From Nitrosomonas sp. Nm166 (GTDB lineage Bacteria > Pseudomonadota > Gammaproteobacteria > Burkholderiales > Nitrosomonadaceae), in NCBI RefSeq assembly GCF_900112825.1, contig NZ_FONE01000019.1, positions 1 through 56,022 of the forward strand: 56,022 nucleotides of DNA. The letters are read 5' to 3'. Below, in pieces: positions 44,673 through 52,898 of this stretch (its first letter is position 1; the number at the start of each line of letters is the position of its first letter). The notes under the pieces were generated by a model. The model saw nothing but the letters and a program-made list of their open reading frames with translations, made no database searches and was not told the origin of the DNA. Both the position numbers and the translations under genes were made by a program.

Positions 44673-46490
44673 TTGTCGAATACCAGTTTTAACGCCAAGG
44701 AATTTTGCATCAACCTGCCGCTTCAGCCAGGGGTTTATCGCATGATAAACGTCAAAGGCGAGGTGATTTACGTTGGCAAGGCGATCAATCTCAAAAAGCG
44801 TGTTTCTTCCTACTTTCAGAAAAGCAATTTGGGACCCAGAACCCAGTTGATGGTTTCACAGGTGGTCAATATTGAAACTACCGTTACACGTTCCGAAGCC
44901 GAAGCGCTGTTGCTGGAAAATAATCTGATCAAAAGCCTGAAGCCGCGCTATAACATCTTGTTCCGGGATGACAAATCCTATCCGTATGTGATTCTGAGCG
45001 GTCATGATTTTCCACGGTTAGGATTTTATCGCGGTGTGCTGGATAAAACGCATCAGTATTTTGGGCCTTATCCCAATGCTGGCATCGTACGCGAGAGCAT
45101 ACAGTTGTTACAAAAGATATTCCGCTTGCGCACTTGCGAAGATAGTGTTTTCAGCAATCGTACTCGTCCCTGCCTGCTGTACCAGATTAAACGTTGCAGT
45201 GGCCCATGCATTGGTCAGATTAGCCACCAGGCCTATCAAAATGACGTCAGAAACGCTGAATTGTTTTTACAAGGCAAGCAAACCGAAGTTTTGGAAGTGA
45301 TCTCGACCAAGATGCAGCAGGCTTCCGATCGTATGGAATATGAACAAGCAGCGGTATTGCGCGATCAGATTCAAGCACTGCGTAAAATTCGTGAAAAGCA
45401 GTTTGTTGATAGTGGAAAAGCGCTTGATGCCGATGTCGTAGCTTGTGCGCAGATGAATGGTTCTGGAAAAGTGTGCGTCAATCTGGCCATGATCAGGGGC
45501 GGGCGGCACTTGGGCGACAAGAGTTTTTTTCCTCAGAACGCGGATGACTGCACGCCAGCCAGTGTACTTGAAGCATTCCTGGCGCAGCATTATTTGAATC
45601 GAAGCGCGCCGCCACTGATTATTCTGGGTGCAAAAATCGAACGCGAAGCGCTGCAGCAACTATTAACCGAGCAATGCGGACATAAAATTATCATTCAATT
45701 AAATCCTACGGGTGAGAAGCGCGCATGGCTTAACATGGCAACCGAAAATGCCTATTTGGCATTGAAACAGATGATGAGCCGGCAAGCTAGCCAGGAAAAG
45801 CGCTTAATGGCATTGCAACAGGAATTGCATATGCCCGGTTTGAATCGCATTGAATGTTTCGATATCAGTCATACGCTAGGGGAAGCTACGGTTGCTGCCT
45901 GTGTTGTGTATGATAATTTTTCCATGCGTAATAACGAATATCGCCGTTATAACATCGAAGGCATTACACCCGGTGATGATTATGCTGCCATGCGTGAAGC
46001 CTTATCTCGGCGCTATCAAAAAGTTGTCAGTGGCGAAGGGCAATTGCCCGACCTGATTCTGATTGATGGGGGAAAAGGCCAAATAGCAGCGGCACAGGAA
46101 GCCTTGCAGGAGCTGGGAATTTCTGATGCTAATTTGTTGGGTGTAGCTAAAGGCGAAGAACGGAAACCTGGTCTTGAGCAATTGATTTCTCCCTCCCTGG
46201 AAAAGTCGCTACAATTACCTAGTGAGCATGCCGCATTACATCTGATACAGCAAATCCGGGATGAAGCCCATCGTTTTGCAATCCAGGGACATCGTAGCAG
46301 GCGCAGCAAAGCAAGGACCAGCTCCAGTTTAGAAGAAATCAGCGGTATAGGTGCTAAGCGCAGGCAACGTTTGTTAGGTCGATTTGGCGGATTAAAAGGA
46401 GTGCTCACTGCAAGCATTGAAGAATTACAGCAAACAGAGGGAATCAGCCGGAAGCTGGCCGAAAAAATATATAAAGAATTGCATTATTAG
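44673..46490 (+). CDS. uvrC: Excinuclease ABC subunit C
   Basis: UvrC makes both incisions in nucleotide excision repair. The 605-residue protein has the GIY-YIG domain (GVYRMINVKGEVIYVGKA, about residues 20-37) for the 3' cut, a cysteine-rich region, the UVR motif near residue 205-240, the RNase H-like domain with CFDISHTLGEATVA and LILIDGGKGQI for the 5' cut, and the C-terminal helix-hairpin-helix pair (ISGIGAKRRQRLL, EGISRKLAEKIY). The start codon appears to be TTG at 44673, with GAGG about 10 bases upstream. The gene pgsA follows after 55 bases, as in most proteobacteria. Confidence 0.95.
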   Translation: MSNTSFNAKEFCINLPLQPGVYRMINVKGEVIYVGKAINLKKRVSSYFQKSNLGPRTQLMVSQVVNIETTVTRSEAEALLLENNLIKSLKPRYNILFRDDKSYPYVILSGHDFPRLGFYRGVLDKTHQYFGPYPNAGIVRESIQLLQKIFRLRTCEDSVFSNRTRPCLLYQIKRCSGPCIGQISHQAYQNDVRNAELFLQGKQTEVLEVISTKMQQASDRMEYEQAAVLRDQIQALRKIREKQFVDSGKALDADVVACAQMNGSGKVCVNLAMIRGGRHLGDKSFFPQNADDCTPASVLEAFLAQHYLNRSAPPLIILGAKIEREALQQLLTEQCGHKIIIQLNPTGEKRAWLNMATENAYLALKQMMSRQASQEKRLMALQQELHMPGLNRIECFDISHTLGEATVAACVVYDNFSMRNNEYRRYNIEGITPGDDYAAMREALSRRYQKVVSGEGQLPDLILIDGGKGQIAAAQEALQELGISDANLLGVAKGEERKPGLEQLISPSLEKSLQLPSEHAALHLIQQIRDEAHRFAIQGHRSRRSKARTSSSLEEISGIGAKRRQRLLGRFGGLKGVLTASIEELQQTEGISRKLAEKIYKELHY

Positions 46491-46545
46491 TGTTTGGCCT
46501 GAAGATCAGTTTAAATCGATATTTTTATAATCAGTCAGTTTTCAT

Positions 46546-47142
46546 ATGCCTTACAATTTACCCAATTTATTAACGTGGCTTCGCATACTGGCCATACCGT
46601 TATTTGTTGGTATTTTTTATTTCCCGCACTCGTGGTTATCTCCCATCAATCAGAATTTAGTTGCTACTTTGATTTTTGCCGGTGCGGCTGCTACAGACTG
46701 GCTTGATGGTTATCTGGCGCGGGTTCTCAATCAAACATCTGCTTTTGGTGCATTTCTTGATCCAGTTGCGGATAAGTTGATGGTTTCTGCCGCACTAATT
46801 GTCTTAGTTTATCTTGGGCGATTAGATGCACCGATCGCTTTAATTATTATCGGACGGGAAATCACTGTATCAGCGCTGCGTGAATGGATGGCGCAAATCG
46901 GTCAATCGAAAAGTGTCGCCGTATCTTTTCTCGGTAAAATCAAAACCACTTCGCAAATGATTGCAATTCCCTTGCTGCTTTATCATGAGAATATTAGTGA
47001 GAATGTGAGCCCGCAAGAAATCGGCACCTGGCTTATTTATCTTGCCGCCATTCTAACGCTATGGTCTATGTTCTATTACTTGAAAGCTGCTATGCCACAG
47101 GTGCTGAAGGAAGAAAAAAAAATCCTTGATGATCAAATTTAA
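46546..47142 (+). CDS. pgsA: CDP-diacylglycerol-glycerol-3-phosphate 3-phosphatidyltransferase
   Basis: PgsA makes phosphatidylglycerophosphate, the precursor of phosphatidylglycerol and cardiolipin. The 198-residue membrane protein opens YNLPNLLTWLRI, typical of PgsA. It carries the CDP-alcohol phosphotransferase signature DWLDGYLARVLNQTSAFGAFLDPVADK, with all four aspartates in the D-G-x2-A-R-x8-G-x3-D-x3-D pattern. Four to five membrane helices follow the usual order. It ends the uvrC transcript. In E. coli, tRNA genes follow pgsA; none is visible here. Confidence 0.94.
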   Translation: MPYNLPNLLTWLRILAIPLFVGIFYFPHSWLSPINQNLVATLIFAGAAATDWLDGYLARVLNQTSAFGAFLDPVADKLMVSAALIVLVYLGRLDAPIALIIIGREITVSALREWMAQIGQSKSVAVSFLGKIKTTSQMIAIPLLLYHENISENVSPQEIGTWLIYLAAILTLWSMFYYLKAAMPQVLKEEKKILDDQI

Positions 47143-47575
47143 TTAATTGATAATCACGAAATCTATATCAAATGCCAGCCAGTCACATCAGAATTCATTC
47201 GCTGCTGCGCAAATGTTGTAAGCACATGAATTCTACAAAAAACAATAGGATCTCATGCAAAACTGCACGCCTTGTATCAAACCATACATATAGAAAATTA
47301 GGATCAAAGTTTTTTTACTCTTTGTTCCATATTATAGAAAAAGATTCTTACATTACAATTAATGGTAGTACGAATGCTGGTACGTATAGCTATATCAGAC
47401 TTCAGAATATGCTCTCGTACAATCTTCATAGCCTATGGATTTTATCCAAAATAGTATGTCATGAAAGTGTTATATAGGACAAATCACTTAAAAGGTTAGG
47501 ACAAATGCTTGAAGAAATCATCAGAATATATTGTTACCATAAGAAGATCTTATACATCACAATATTTAAAATTCT
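47143..47575. other. AT-rich intergenic region with a direct repeat, no supported gene
   Basis: The 433 bases between pgsA and the flippase-like gene contain no protein I can recognise and no tRNA. A frame at 47172-47477 is open, but its product has no family signature and a composition like random translation of AT-rich DNA. The clearest structure is the pair of TAGGACAAAT repeats at 47475-47506. This gap is the boundary between core genes and the envelope-sugar cluster. Confidence 0.5.
47475..47506 (+). repeat. Direct repeat TAGGACAAAT, two copies spaced 22 bases
   Basis: Exact copies of TAGGACAAAT lie at 47475-47484 and 47497-47506. The start-to-start distance of 22 bases is about two turns of the helix, so a dimeric regulator could bind both copies on one face. 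They are 70-100 bases upstream of the flippase-like gene. Binding is inference. Confidence 0.45.
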
Positions 47576-48559
47576 ATGACGATAAAGATTGAGTTTAAAT
47601 GGACAGTGCTTGGTATCATAATAGGACTCATCTTTCTCTGGCTTTCATTACGAGGCATCGATACTCAAGCGATGCTAGAGAGTCTTGCGACTGTTAAATT
47701 TTTACCGGCTATGATGGCCTTGGGAGCCGGGTTATTATTTATGCTGGTTAAGGCTTGGCGTTGGTCTATTATTTTAGGGCCAGTAGCTCCTGTGGAATTA
47801 TCATTGTTGCACTCTGCGGCTTACATTGGTACCGCAGCCAACCTGATTATCATTCATTCTGGAGAAGTGCTCAGAGCCGCTCTGATTGGACGCAGATCAC
47901 GCGTTGCATCGAGTGCTGTCCTTGCATCAATAGGGGTCGAGCGAATCTTTGATTTTATGGTGGTAGTGGCACTGTTCGGTGTTCTTTTGACTATAAACCC
48001 GCAGTTACCCGAATATGTTGCCGCAGCTGGATTTATTGCCATATTTATGGTGGTAGCAGGCTTGATAGCAATTGTGTCGTTACTGATGCCATCGAAAATT
48101 CGGCGTAATGTAAGATTACTGGTTATTCGCCTCTTACCGGAGAAATTATCGGTGATGATTAGGGGCCAACTTAAACGCAGTCTCGTGGGATTCTCAGCGC
48201 TGGGTAGTCCGTCTATTGTGATCAATACTTTTTTACTTTCTATCTTGCAGTGGAGTTGTATTGTTGGCGCAATCTGGTTATGTGCTATTTCGGTTGGTTA
48301 CCCGGCTACATTCTCAATGGCGGTTACGGTGTGGGTGCTAATGGTTGTTGGCCTCACTTTACCATCCTCTCCAGCGCAATTAGGAACGACACAATTAGCT
48401 TTTACATTGGGCCTTTCTCTTGCACTTAATGAGACAGAGGTTCCTTTTGCAGCCTCGGTTGTCTATACCTGTTGCGTGAATATACCTTATATGATCATTG
48501 GTGCAGCGTGCTGGTTACGGTCCGGCGGAATCGATGTACAGCCAAAAAAAATACAATAA
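47576..48559 (+). CDS. Flippase-like integral membrane protein (AglD / LPG synthase TM family)
   Basis: The 327-residue protein has about eight hydrophobic segments and the pattern of the lysylphosphatidylglycerol-synthase transmembrane/UPF0104 family: W near the N-terminus (KAWRWSIIL), RAALIGRR after the third segment, ASIGVERIFDF and LTLPSSPAQLGTTQLAF. It lacks the soluble aminoacyl-transferase domain of MprF. Family members such as AglD act with lipid-linked sugars, and the family is commonly called flippase-like, but direct flipping is not proven for most. The context of sugar epimerase, glycosyltransferase and deacetylase genes downstream suits transport of a lipid-linked sugar. The ATG has no clear ribosome binding site. 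Confidence 0.8.
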   Translation: MTIKIEFKWTVLGIIIGLIFLWLSLRGIDTQAMLESLATVKFLPAMMALGAGLLFMLVKAWRWSIILGPVAPVELSLLHSAAYIGTAANLIIIHSGEVLRAALIGRRSRVASSAVLASIGVERIFDFMVVVALFGVLLTINPQLPEYVAAAGFIAIFMVVAGLIAIVSLLMPSKIRRNVRLLVIRLLPEKLSVMIRGQLKRSLVGFSALGSPSIVINTFLLSILQWSCIVGAIWLCAISVGYPATFSMAVTVWVLMVVGLTLPSSPAQLGTTQLAFTLGLSLALNETEVPFAASVVYTCCVNIPYMIIGAACWLRSGGIDVQPKKIQ

Positions 48560-48589
48560 ATTCTTTATTAAAAGAGAAGGGAAGCTGAC

Positions 48590-49759
48590 GTGACTATAAA
48601 ATCAGGATCTAATCGCGGTACCATCAAGACAATCCTTACGCTTTTTGGAACCCGGCCAGAAATCATCAAGCTGGCACCAGTTATCTGGGCAATTGAGCGT
48701 CGTCGAGACATTTGGCGAAGTGTCACTGTTTCATCATCGCAGCATACGGATTTGCTGCGACCCTTTATACGTGAATTTGGTATAAGCATCGATCATGATT
48801 TGGCAGTTATGACACCTGGTCAGACGCCAAATGCTGTATTGGCACGGGTGATTGAGGCAATAGAGCCGTTACTCCTGACTGAGCGACCCGATCTGGTCTT
48901 GGTACAGGGCGATACGACAACGGCAATTGCCGGGGCATTGGCAGCTTTCTATGCGCGAATACCGGTGGCTCACGTGGAAGCAGGTCTGCGTACAGGCAAT
49001 CGCTATAGTCCGTTTCCAGAAGAAATGAATCGCCGCCTCATAACTCAATTGGCAGATCTCCATTTTGCCGCTACTTCCAATAATGTTGAAATATTGATTG
49101 CTGAGGGTGTTCAGAAAAATTGCATTGTACTTACTGGAAATCCGGTTGTTGACGCTCTCCAGCACATCCTCGCCCGTTCAACGGCTTCTCCATCGCTTTC
49201 CAAACTACTTGACAGTATTACGAATAAGCGTCTGATTGTGCTCACGACTCATCGCCGGGAGAATTTCGGAGAAGTCATGTCTTCACATCTGAAAGCGTTA
49301 AGGCGATTTGTAGAGCGGCATCAAGATATTGAGTTGGTTTTTCCGGTGCACCCAAATCCATCGGTGCGCGCCGTGGTCGATGCAGAATTTACTGGTGCAG
49401 AGCGAGTTCATTGCATTGAGCCGCTCGAATATGCCGATTTCTTGCACTTGCTATCACGTGCATGGCTAGTGGTTTCTGATTCAGGAGGTGTTCAAGAGGA
49501 AGCGCCTTCATTGGGTAAGCCATTATTAGTCTTGCGCGATACGACAGAACGGCCCGAAGTACTTGATTGTGGGATCGGACGGCTTGTTGGTCATTCTGGG
49601 GAGCGTCTTGAGGAGATGCTCGAGACGGCACTCGTGGACAAAACCTGGCTCAGTATAGTAAGCACAACAGAAAATCCATTTGGTAAAGGCGATGCTGGGG
49701 AAAAAATAGCATCAGCCATCGAACAGTTTTTGACTGCTGGAGAAGGCGACATATCATGA
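48590..49759 (+). CDS. wecB: UDP-N-acetylglucosamine 2-epimerase (non-hydrolysing)
   Basis: This 389-residue enzyme interconverts UDP-GlcNAc and UDP-ManNAc. The family marks are FGTRPEIIKLAPVIWAIE near the start, VQGDTTTAIAGALAAFYARIPVAHVEAGLRTGN in the middle, FPEEMNRRLI, THRRENFGE and, in the UDP-binding half, SDSGGVQEEAPSLGKPLLVLRDTTERPE. The start is GTG at 48590 with a purine-rich AAGGGAAG upstream. Its last four bases overlap the deacetylase ATG, so the two are translationally coupled. UDP-ManNAc could be used directly by the glycosyltransferase two genes on; no wecC-type dehydrogenase is present to oxidise it. Confidence 0.93.
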   Translation: MTIKSGSNRGTIKTILTLFGTRPEIIKLAPVIWAIERRRDIWRSVTVSSSQHTDLLRPFIREFGISIDHDLAVMTPGQTPNAVLARVIEAIEPLLLTERPDLVLVQGDTTTAIAGALAAFYARIPVAHVEAGLRTGNRYSPFPEEMNRRLITQLADLHFAATSNNVEILIAEGVQKNCIVLTGNPVVDALQHILARSTASPSLSKLLDSITNKRLIVLTTHRRENFGEVMSSHLKALRRFVERHQDIELVFPVHPNPSVRAVVDAEFTGAERVHCIEPLEYADFLHLLSRAWLVVSDSGGVQEEAPSLGKPLLVLRDTTERPEVLDCGIGRLVGHSGERLEEMLETALVDKTWLSIVSTTENPFGKGDAGEKIASAIEQFLTAGEGDIS

Positions 49760-50742
49760 CTCAAACGCAACATCATCAAGTTGGCAAGCCACTAGCAAAT
49801 CTGTCCTTGGATTTGGATAATGAATGGGCCTATCTGAAGACTCACGAAGATCCCATATGGGAATCCTATCCTTCTTATTTGGATGTTGTCGTTCCTCGGA
49901 TACTTCACGTACTCGAGCGCCGCAAGTTGCAGATTACAGTATTTATAGTTGGCCAAGATGCGGCACTTGAACACAACCGTGAGGCGCTGGCGCAAATTGC
50001 GCGTGCCGGGCATGAAATAGGAAATCATTCTCTGCGTCACGAACCTTGGCTACATCTGTTTTCTGAGCAAGAACTCGAGCAGGAGTTGGCGGAGGCAGAA
50101 CAACATATACAGGCTGCAACTGGCCAAAGACCCACAGGCTTCCGCGGACCGGGCTACAGTCAATCATCAACAATGCTACGCGTATTAGCTCGGCGTGGTT
50201 ATAATTACGATGCCAGCTCATTACCAAGCTTTATTGGTCCAATTGCACGTGCTTACTACTTTGCTACCGGGCAATTTAATGCTGAGCAACGCGAGCGTCT
50301 CAATCGTTTATTTGGCAGCTGGAAGGATGGACTCCGGCCACTCAAACCTTATCGTTGGCGTTTCGATGGAATTTCCCTGTTGGAAATGCCTGTGACGACT
50401 TTCCCCGGTTTCCGGATTCCGATCCATTTGAGTTATGTCATGTATTTAGCTGGATTTTCTACGAGCCTGGCACAAATCTATTTCAATACTGCGCTCCGAA
50501 TGTGCCGCCTGTTCGGCGTGGAACCATCAATATTACTGCATCCGCTTGATTTCTTGGGTGGAGAAGATGTACCCCGATTGCGATTCTTTCCCTCCATGGG
50601 AATGACTAGAGAGAAGAAGATTGCCGTAGTTGAACGTTGTCTGGATAGCTTGACACATTTGTTCGATGTGCGATCAGTAGGTGACCACGCTGCAATAGTA
50701 GCTACCCGAAAAAATTTGATGGAAGTGGAACCAAGTAGTTAA
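49756..50742 (+). CDS. NodB-type polysaccharide/glycolipid deacetylase
   Basis: The 328-residue protein has the NodB deacetylase motifs: SLDLDNEW with Asp19 and Asp21 (motif 1, in an altered D-x-D spacing), HSLRH giving metal ligands His91 and His95 (motif 2), FRGPGYS at 129-135 (motif 3), and LHPLDF near the C-terminus. No signal peptide is visible, so it should act in the cytoplasm, more like the lipid-linked-sugar deacetylases ArnD or NaxD than like exported chitin or peptidoglycan deacetylases. It overlaps wecB by ATGA and precedes the glycosyltransferase by 34 bases. The likely substrate is an N-acetylated aminosugar made by its neighbours, which is inference. Confidence 0.85.
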   Translation: MTQTQHHQVGKPLANLSLDLDNEWAYLKTHEDPIWESYPSYLDVVVPRILHVLERRKLQITVFIVGQDAALEHNREALAQIARAGHEIGNHSLRHEPWLHLFSEQELEQELAEAEQHIQAATGQRPTGFRGPGYSQSSTMLRVLARRGYNYDASSLPSFIGPIARAYYFATGQFNAEQRERLNRLFGSWKDGLRPLKPYRWRFDGISLLEMPVTTFPGFRIPIHLSYVMYLAGFSTSLAQIYFNTALRMCRLFGVEPSILLHPLDFLGGEDVPRLRFFPSMGMTREKKIAVVERCLDSLTHLFDVRSVGDHAAIVATRKNLMEVEPSS

Positions 50743-50776
50743 TGATGACGTTAACGTTATGTGGCTAGGAGAGAAA

Positions 50777-51562
50777 ATGCTAGATAAGAAGATTACAGTC
50801 ATGCTACCTGCATACAATGAAGAAAAAGATCTTCCCGTATTGCTGGGTCGCATTCAGCGTGCGCTCGATGGATGGGCTGATTATCGAATTCTTGTGGTCG
50901 ATGATGGCTCGCGCGACCGAACCGCACAGATTGTGCGTGATGCAGCGGCAAAGATGCCAGTAGAGCTGATACAGCATTCTCAAAACATGGGGCTTGGCGC
51001 AGCGATGCGCACCGGGCTTAAGGCGGCGGCACAAAACAGCGATGTTGTGGTTACCCTTGATGCAGATAACTCCCAGGATCCAGAATTGATCAAAACAATG
51101 GTAGAGCGGCTCGGTGAGGGTTTTGATGTGGTAATTGCATCTCGTTTTCAGCCTGGCGCGCAGGAAATCGGTGTACCGCCGTTTCGCGTGCTCCTGAGTC
51201 ATCTTTCAAGCGCGGGAATTCGTACGTTAGTTCGTTATCCAGGTGTGCGTGATTATACTTGTGGGTTTCGAGTTTATCGAGCCGAGACACTGCGTAATTT
51301 GATTAGTATGTTTGGTGACAACTTCATACGCGAAAATGGCTTTTCCTGTATGTTCGAGCTGTTGCTGAACCTTCGCACACTGCATGCCCGTGTCTCAGAA
51401 GTACCACTCGTGCTTCGTTATGACCTCAAAGAGGGTGCCAGTAAGATGCGTATTCTACGCACGATGTGGCGCTACCTAATTACACTGACACGTGGTTTTT
51501 TGCCGCTTTCTTGGCGCGTGAAATCAGGACATGAAGGAGCTTCCAATGGCAAGAAGTCCTAA
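50777..51562 (+). CDS. Family-2 glycosyltransferase, DPM1/polyprenyl-phosphate type
   Basis: From the ATG at 50777, with AGGAG 5 bases upstream, the protein is 261 residues. It is a GT-A fold family-2 enzyme: ITVMLPAYNEEKDLPVLL at the start, VVDDGSRDRT, the metal-binding DAD in VTLDADNSQDPE, and GFRVYRAETLRNL. The size and lack of a C-terminal membrane domain resemble dolichyl- or undecaprenyl-phosphate sugar transferases such as DPM1 and FlmF. It would then move a sugar from a UDP donor to polyprenyl phosphate. Its end overlaps the next gene by 17 bases, showing tight packing in the cluster. Confidence 0.87.
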   Translation: MLDKKITVMLPAYNEEKDLPVLLGRIQRALDGWADYRILVVDDGSRDRTAQIVRDAAAKMPVELIQHSQNMGLGAAMRTGLKAAAQNSDVVVTLDADNSQDPELIKTMVERLGEGFDVVIASRFQPGAQEIGVPPFRVLLSHLSSAGIRTLVRYPGVRDYTCGFRVYRAETLRNLISMFGDNFIRENGFSCMFELLLNLRTLHARVSEVPLVLRYDLKEGASKMRILRTMWRYLITLTRGFLPLSWRVKSGHEGASNGKKS

Positions 51563-52898
51563 GGATACTGGTGCTACCAGTATGCCCAGGACTATCGATG
51601 CCCATCGTATTGCGGTGGTAGGTGGCGGCATTGGTGGCTTGGTGGCGGCTTACTGGCTTGCCAAGTCAGGTGCCCGGGTAACCGTTTACGAAGCCTCTGA
51701 TCAGCTTGGTGGTTTGGGCACTTTCTTCCAGTACCGGAACGTCTTTCTCGAACGTTTTTATCATTGTATGCTGCCAAGCGATCGGCACTTGCTTGGCGTG
51801 TTGCGCGAGCTTGGCCTTGAGGACCAGATCTATTGGAAAGAAACCAGTTTTGGGTTTATGCGTGATGGACGACTGTATGGCCTTAATACGCCTCTCGAAC
51901 TACTGCAATTCAGTCCGCTCTCTTTGGCTGACAGAATACGCGTTGGCTTGACCGGTTTGTGGGGAAGCGTTTGTTCATCAAAAGGATTGGACGATGTAAC
52001 ATGTGTTGAATGGTTAAGCCGACTCTCTGGGCGACGTGCCTTTGAAATTTTTTGGAAACCAATGCTGCAAGCTAAATTCGGCGATCGTTATCATGAAGTG
52101 CCTGCTCTCTGGTTTTGGACGCGCTTTAACCGTGAAAAAGGGGGCGGAAAAAGTGAATGCAAGGGATACATTCATGGCGGCTATCGGCGCATCATAGACA
52201 CCTTGGCCGATTCAATCAAAGCGCACGGTGGCACAGTCAAATTACAAGCTCCTGTAGAAAAGCTGGATCTTGCCGAAGATGGACTACTCACCGTTCATGT
52301 GGCACAGGATACACCAGAAGTATTTGATCGCGCTGTTATTACAGCCCCTATTTTCTTTCTGCGCAAGGCAATGGCGAATGGTCGATTGGCTAGTGTTGCA
52401 GGGCAGATTGATACCGAAATCGATATGCAAGGTGTGGTGAATGCCGTGCTCATGCTGCGACGCGGATTTACAAAGCATTATTGGGTTGCTACGATCGATG
52501 AGGAAACCCCATTTCAGGGTATTGTAGAGAGCACAACTCTACTTGAAAAGACCGATACTGCAGGCGTACATCTAGCTTATTTGATGAACTATGTACACCG
52601 CACCGAGCCACGTTTTCATCAAAGTGATGCTGAGATTCTGGAAGCATACGTGGCAGGGTTAAAGAGGCTTTTCCCAGATTTTCAGGATGAAGATGTGATC
52701 GATCGCTTTGTGTTTCGCGCACCTTTCGTGGAGCCGCTCTATACCACGGGCTACCAGCAGCGTAAACCCCCAACAGTCTTGCTTTCTGGAAAGCTTTATT
52801 TGGCCACGACTACCCAGGTTTACCCGGAGGTTACGTCTTGGAATGGCACAGTCGGCTTAGTGCGAAAAGTTATTGATGAACTGCTTGCTGAGAAATAG
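51546..52898 (+). CDS. FAD-dependent amine-oxidase-fold oxidoreductase
   Basis: The 450-residue flavoprotein has the dinucleotide-binding motif VVGGGIGGLVAAYWLAKSGARVTVYEA near residue 25, then QLGGLGTFFQYRN, typical of the protoporphyrinogen oxidase/amine oxidase/carotene desaturase superfamily. YHCMLPSDRHLL and WKPMLQAKFGDRYHEVPALWFWTRFNREKGGGKSECKGYIHGGYRRIID match a subgroup often found in polysaccharide gene clusters but without a proven reaction. The ATG at 51546 has AAGGAG 6 bases upstream; it overlaps the glycosyltransferase by 17 bases. No membrane helix is obvious. Sugar oxidation or a UDP-galactopyranose-mutase-like rearrangement are both possible. Confidence 0.8.
   Translation: MARSPKDTGATSMPRTIDAHRIAVVGGGIGGLVAAYWLAKSGARVTVYEASDQLGGLGTFFQYRNVFLERFYHCMLPSDRHLLGVLRELGLEDQIYWKETSFGFMRDGRLYGLNTPLELLQFSPLSLADRIRVGLTGLWGSVCSSKGLDDVTCVEWLSRLSGRRAFEIFWKPMLQAKFGDRYHEVPALWFWTRFNREKGGGKSECKGYIHGGYRRIIDTLADSIKAHGGTVKLQAPVEKLDLAEDGLLTVHVAQDTPEVFDRAVITAPIFFLRKAMANGRLASVAGQIDTEIDMQGVVNAVLMLRRGFTKHYWVATIDEETPFQGIVESTTLLEKTDTAGVHLAYLMNYVHRTEPRFHQSDAEILEAYVAGLKRLFPDFQDEDVIDRFVFRAPFVEPLYTTGYQQRKPPTVLLSGKLYLATTTQVYPEVTSWNGTVGLVRKVIDELLAEK

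Noticed and set aside
47364..47377. GG-N10-GC spacing like a sigma-54 promoter before the sugar cluster
   Set aside because: Only the invariant bases match; the rest of the TGGCAC and TTGCA elements do not, and such spacing is common by chance.
47172..47477. Open frame of 101 codons after pgsA
   Set aside because: Its product has no recognisable motif or ribosome binding site, and its composition is that of translated AT-rich non-coding DNA.
47143..47575. tRNA genes after pgsA, as in enteric bacteria
   Set aside because: No cloverleaf pattern or GTTCGA-type T-loop is present in the gap.
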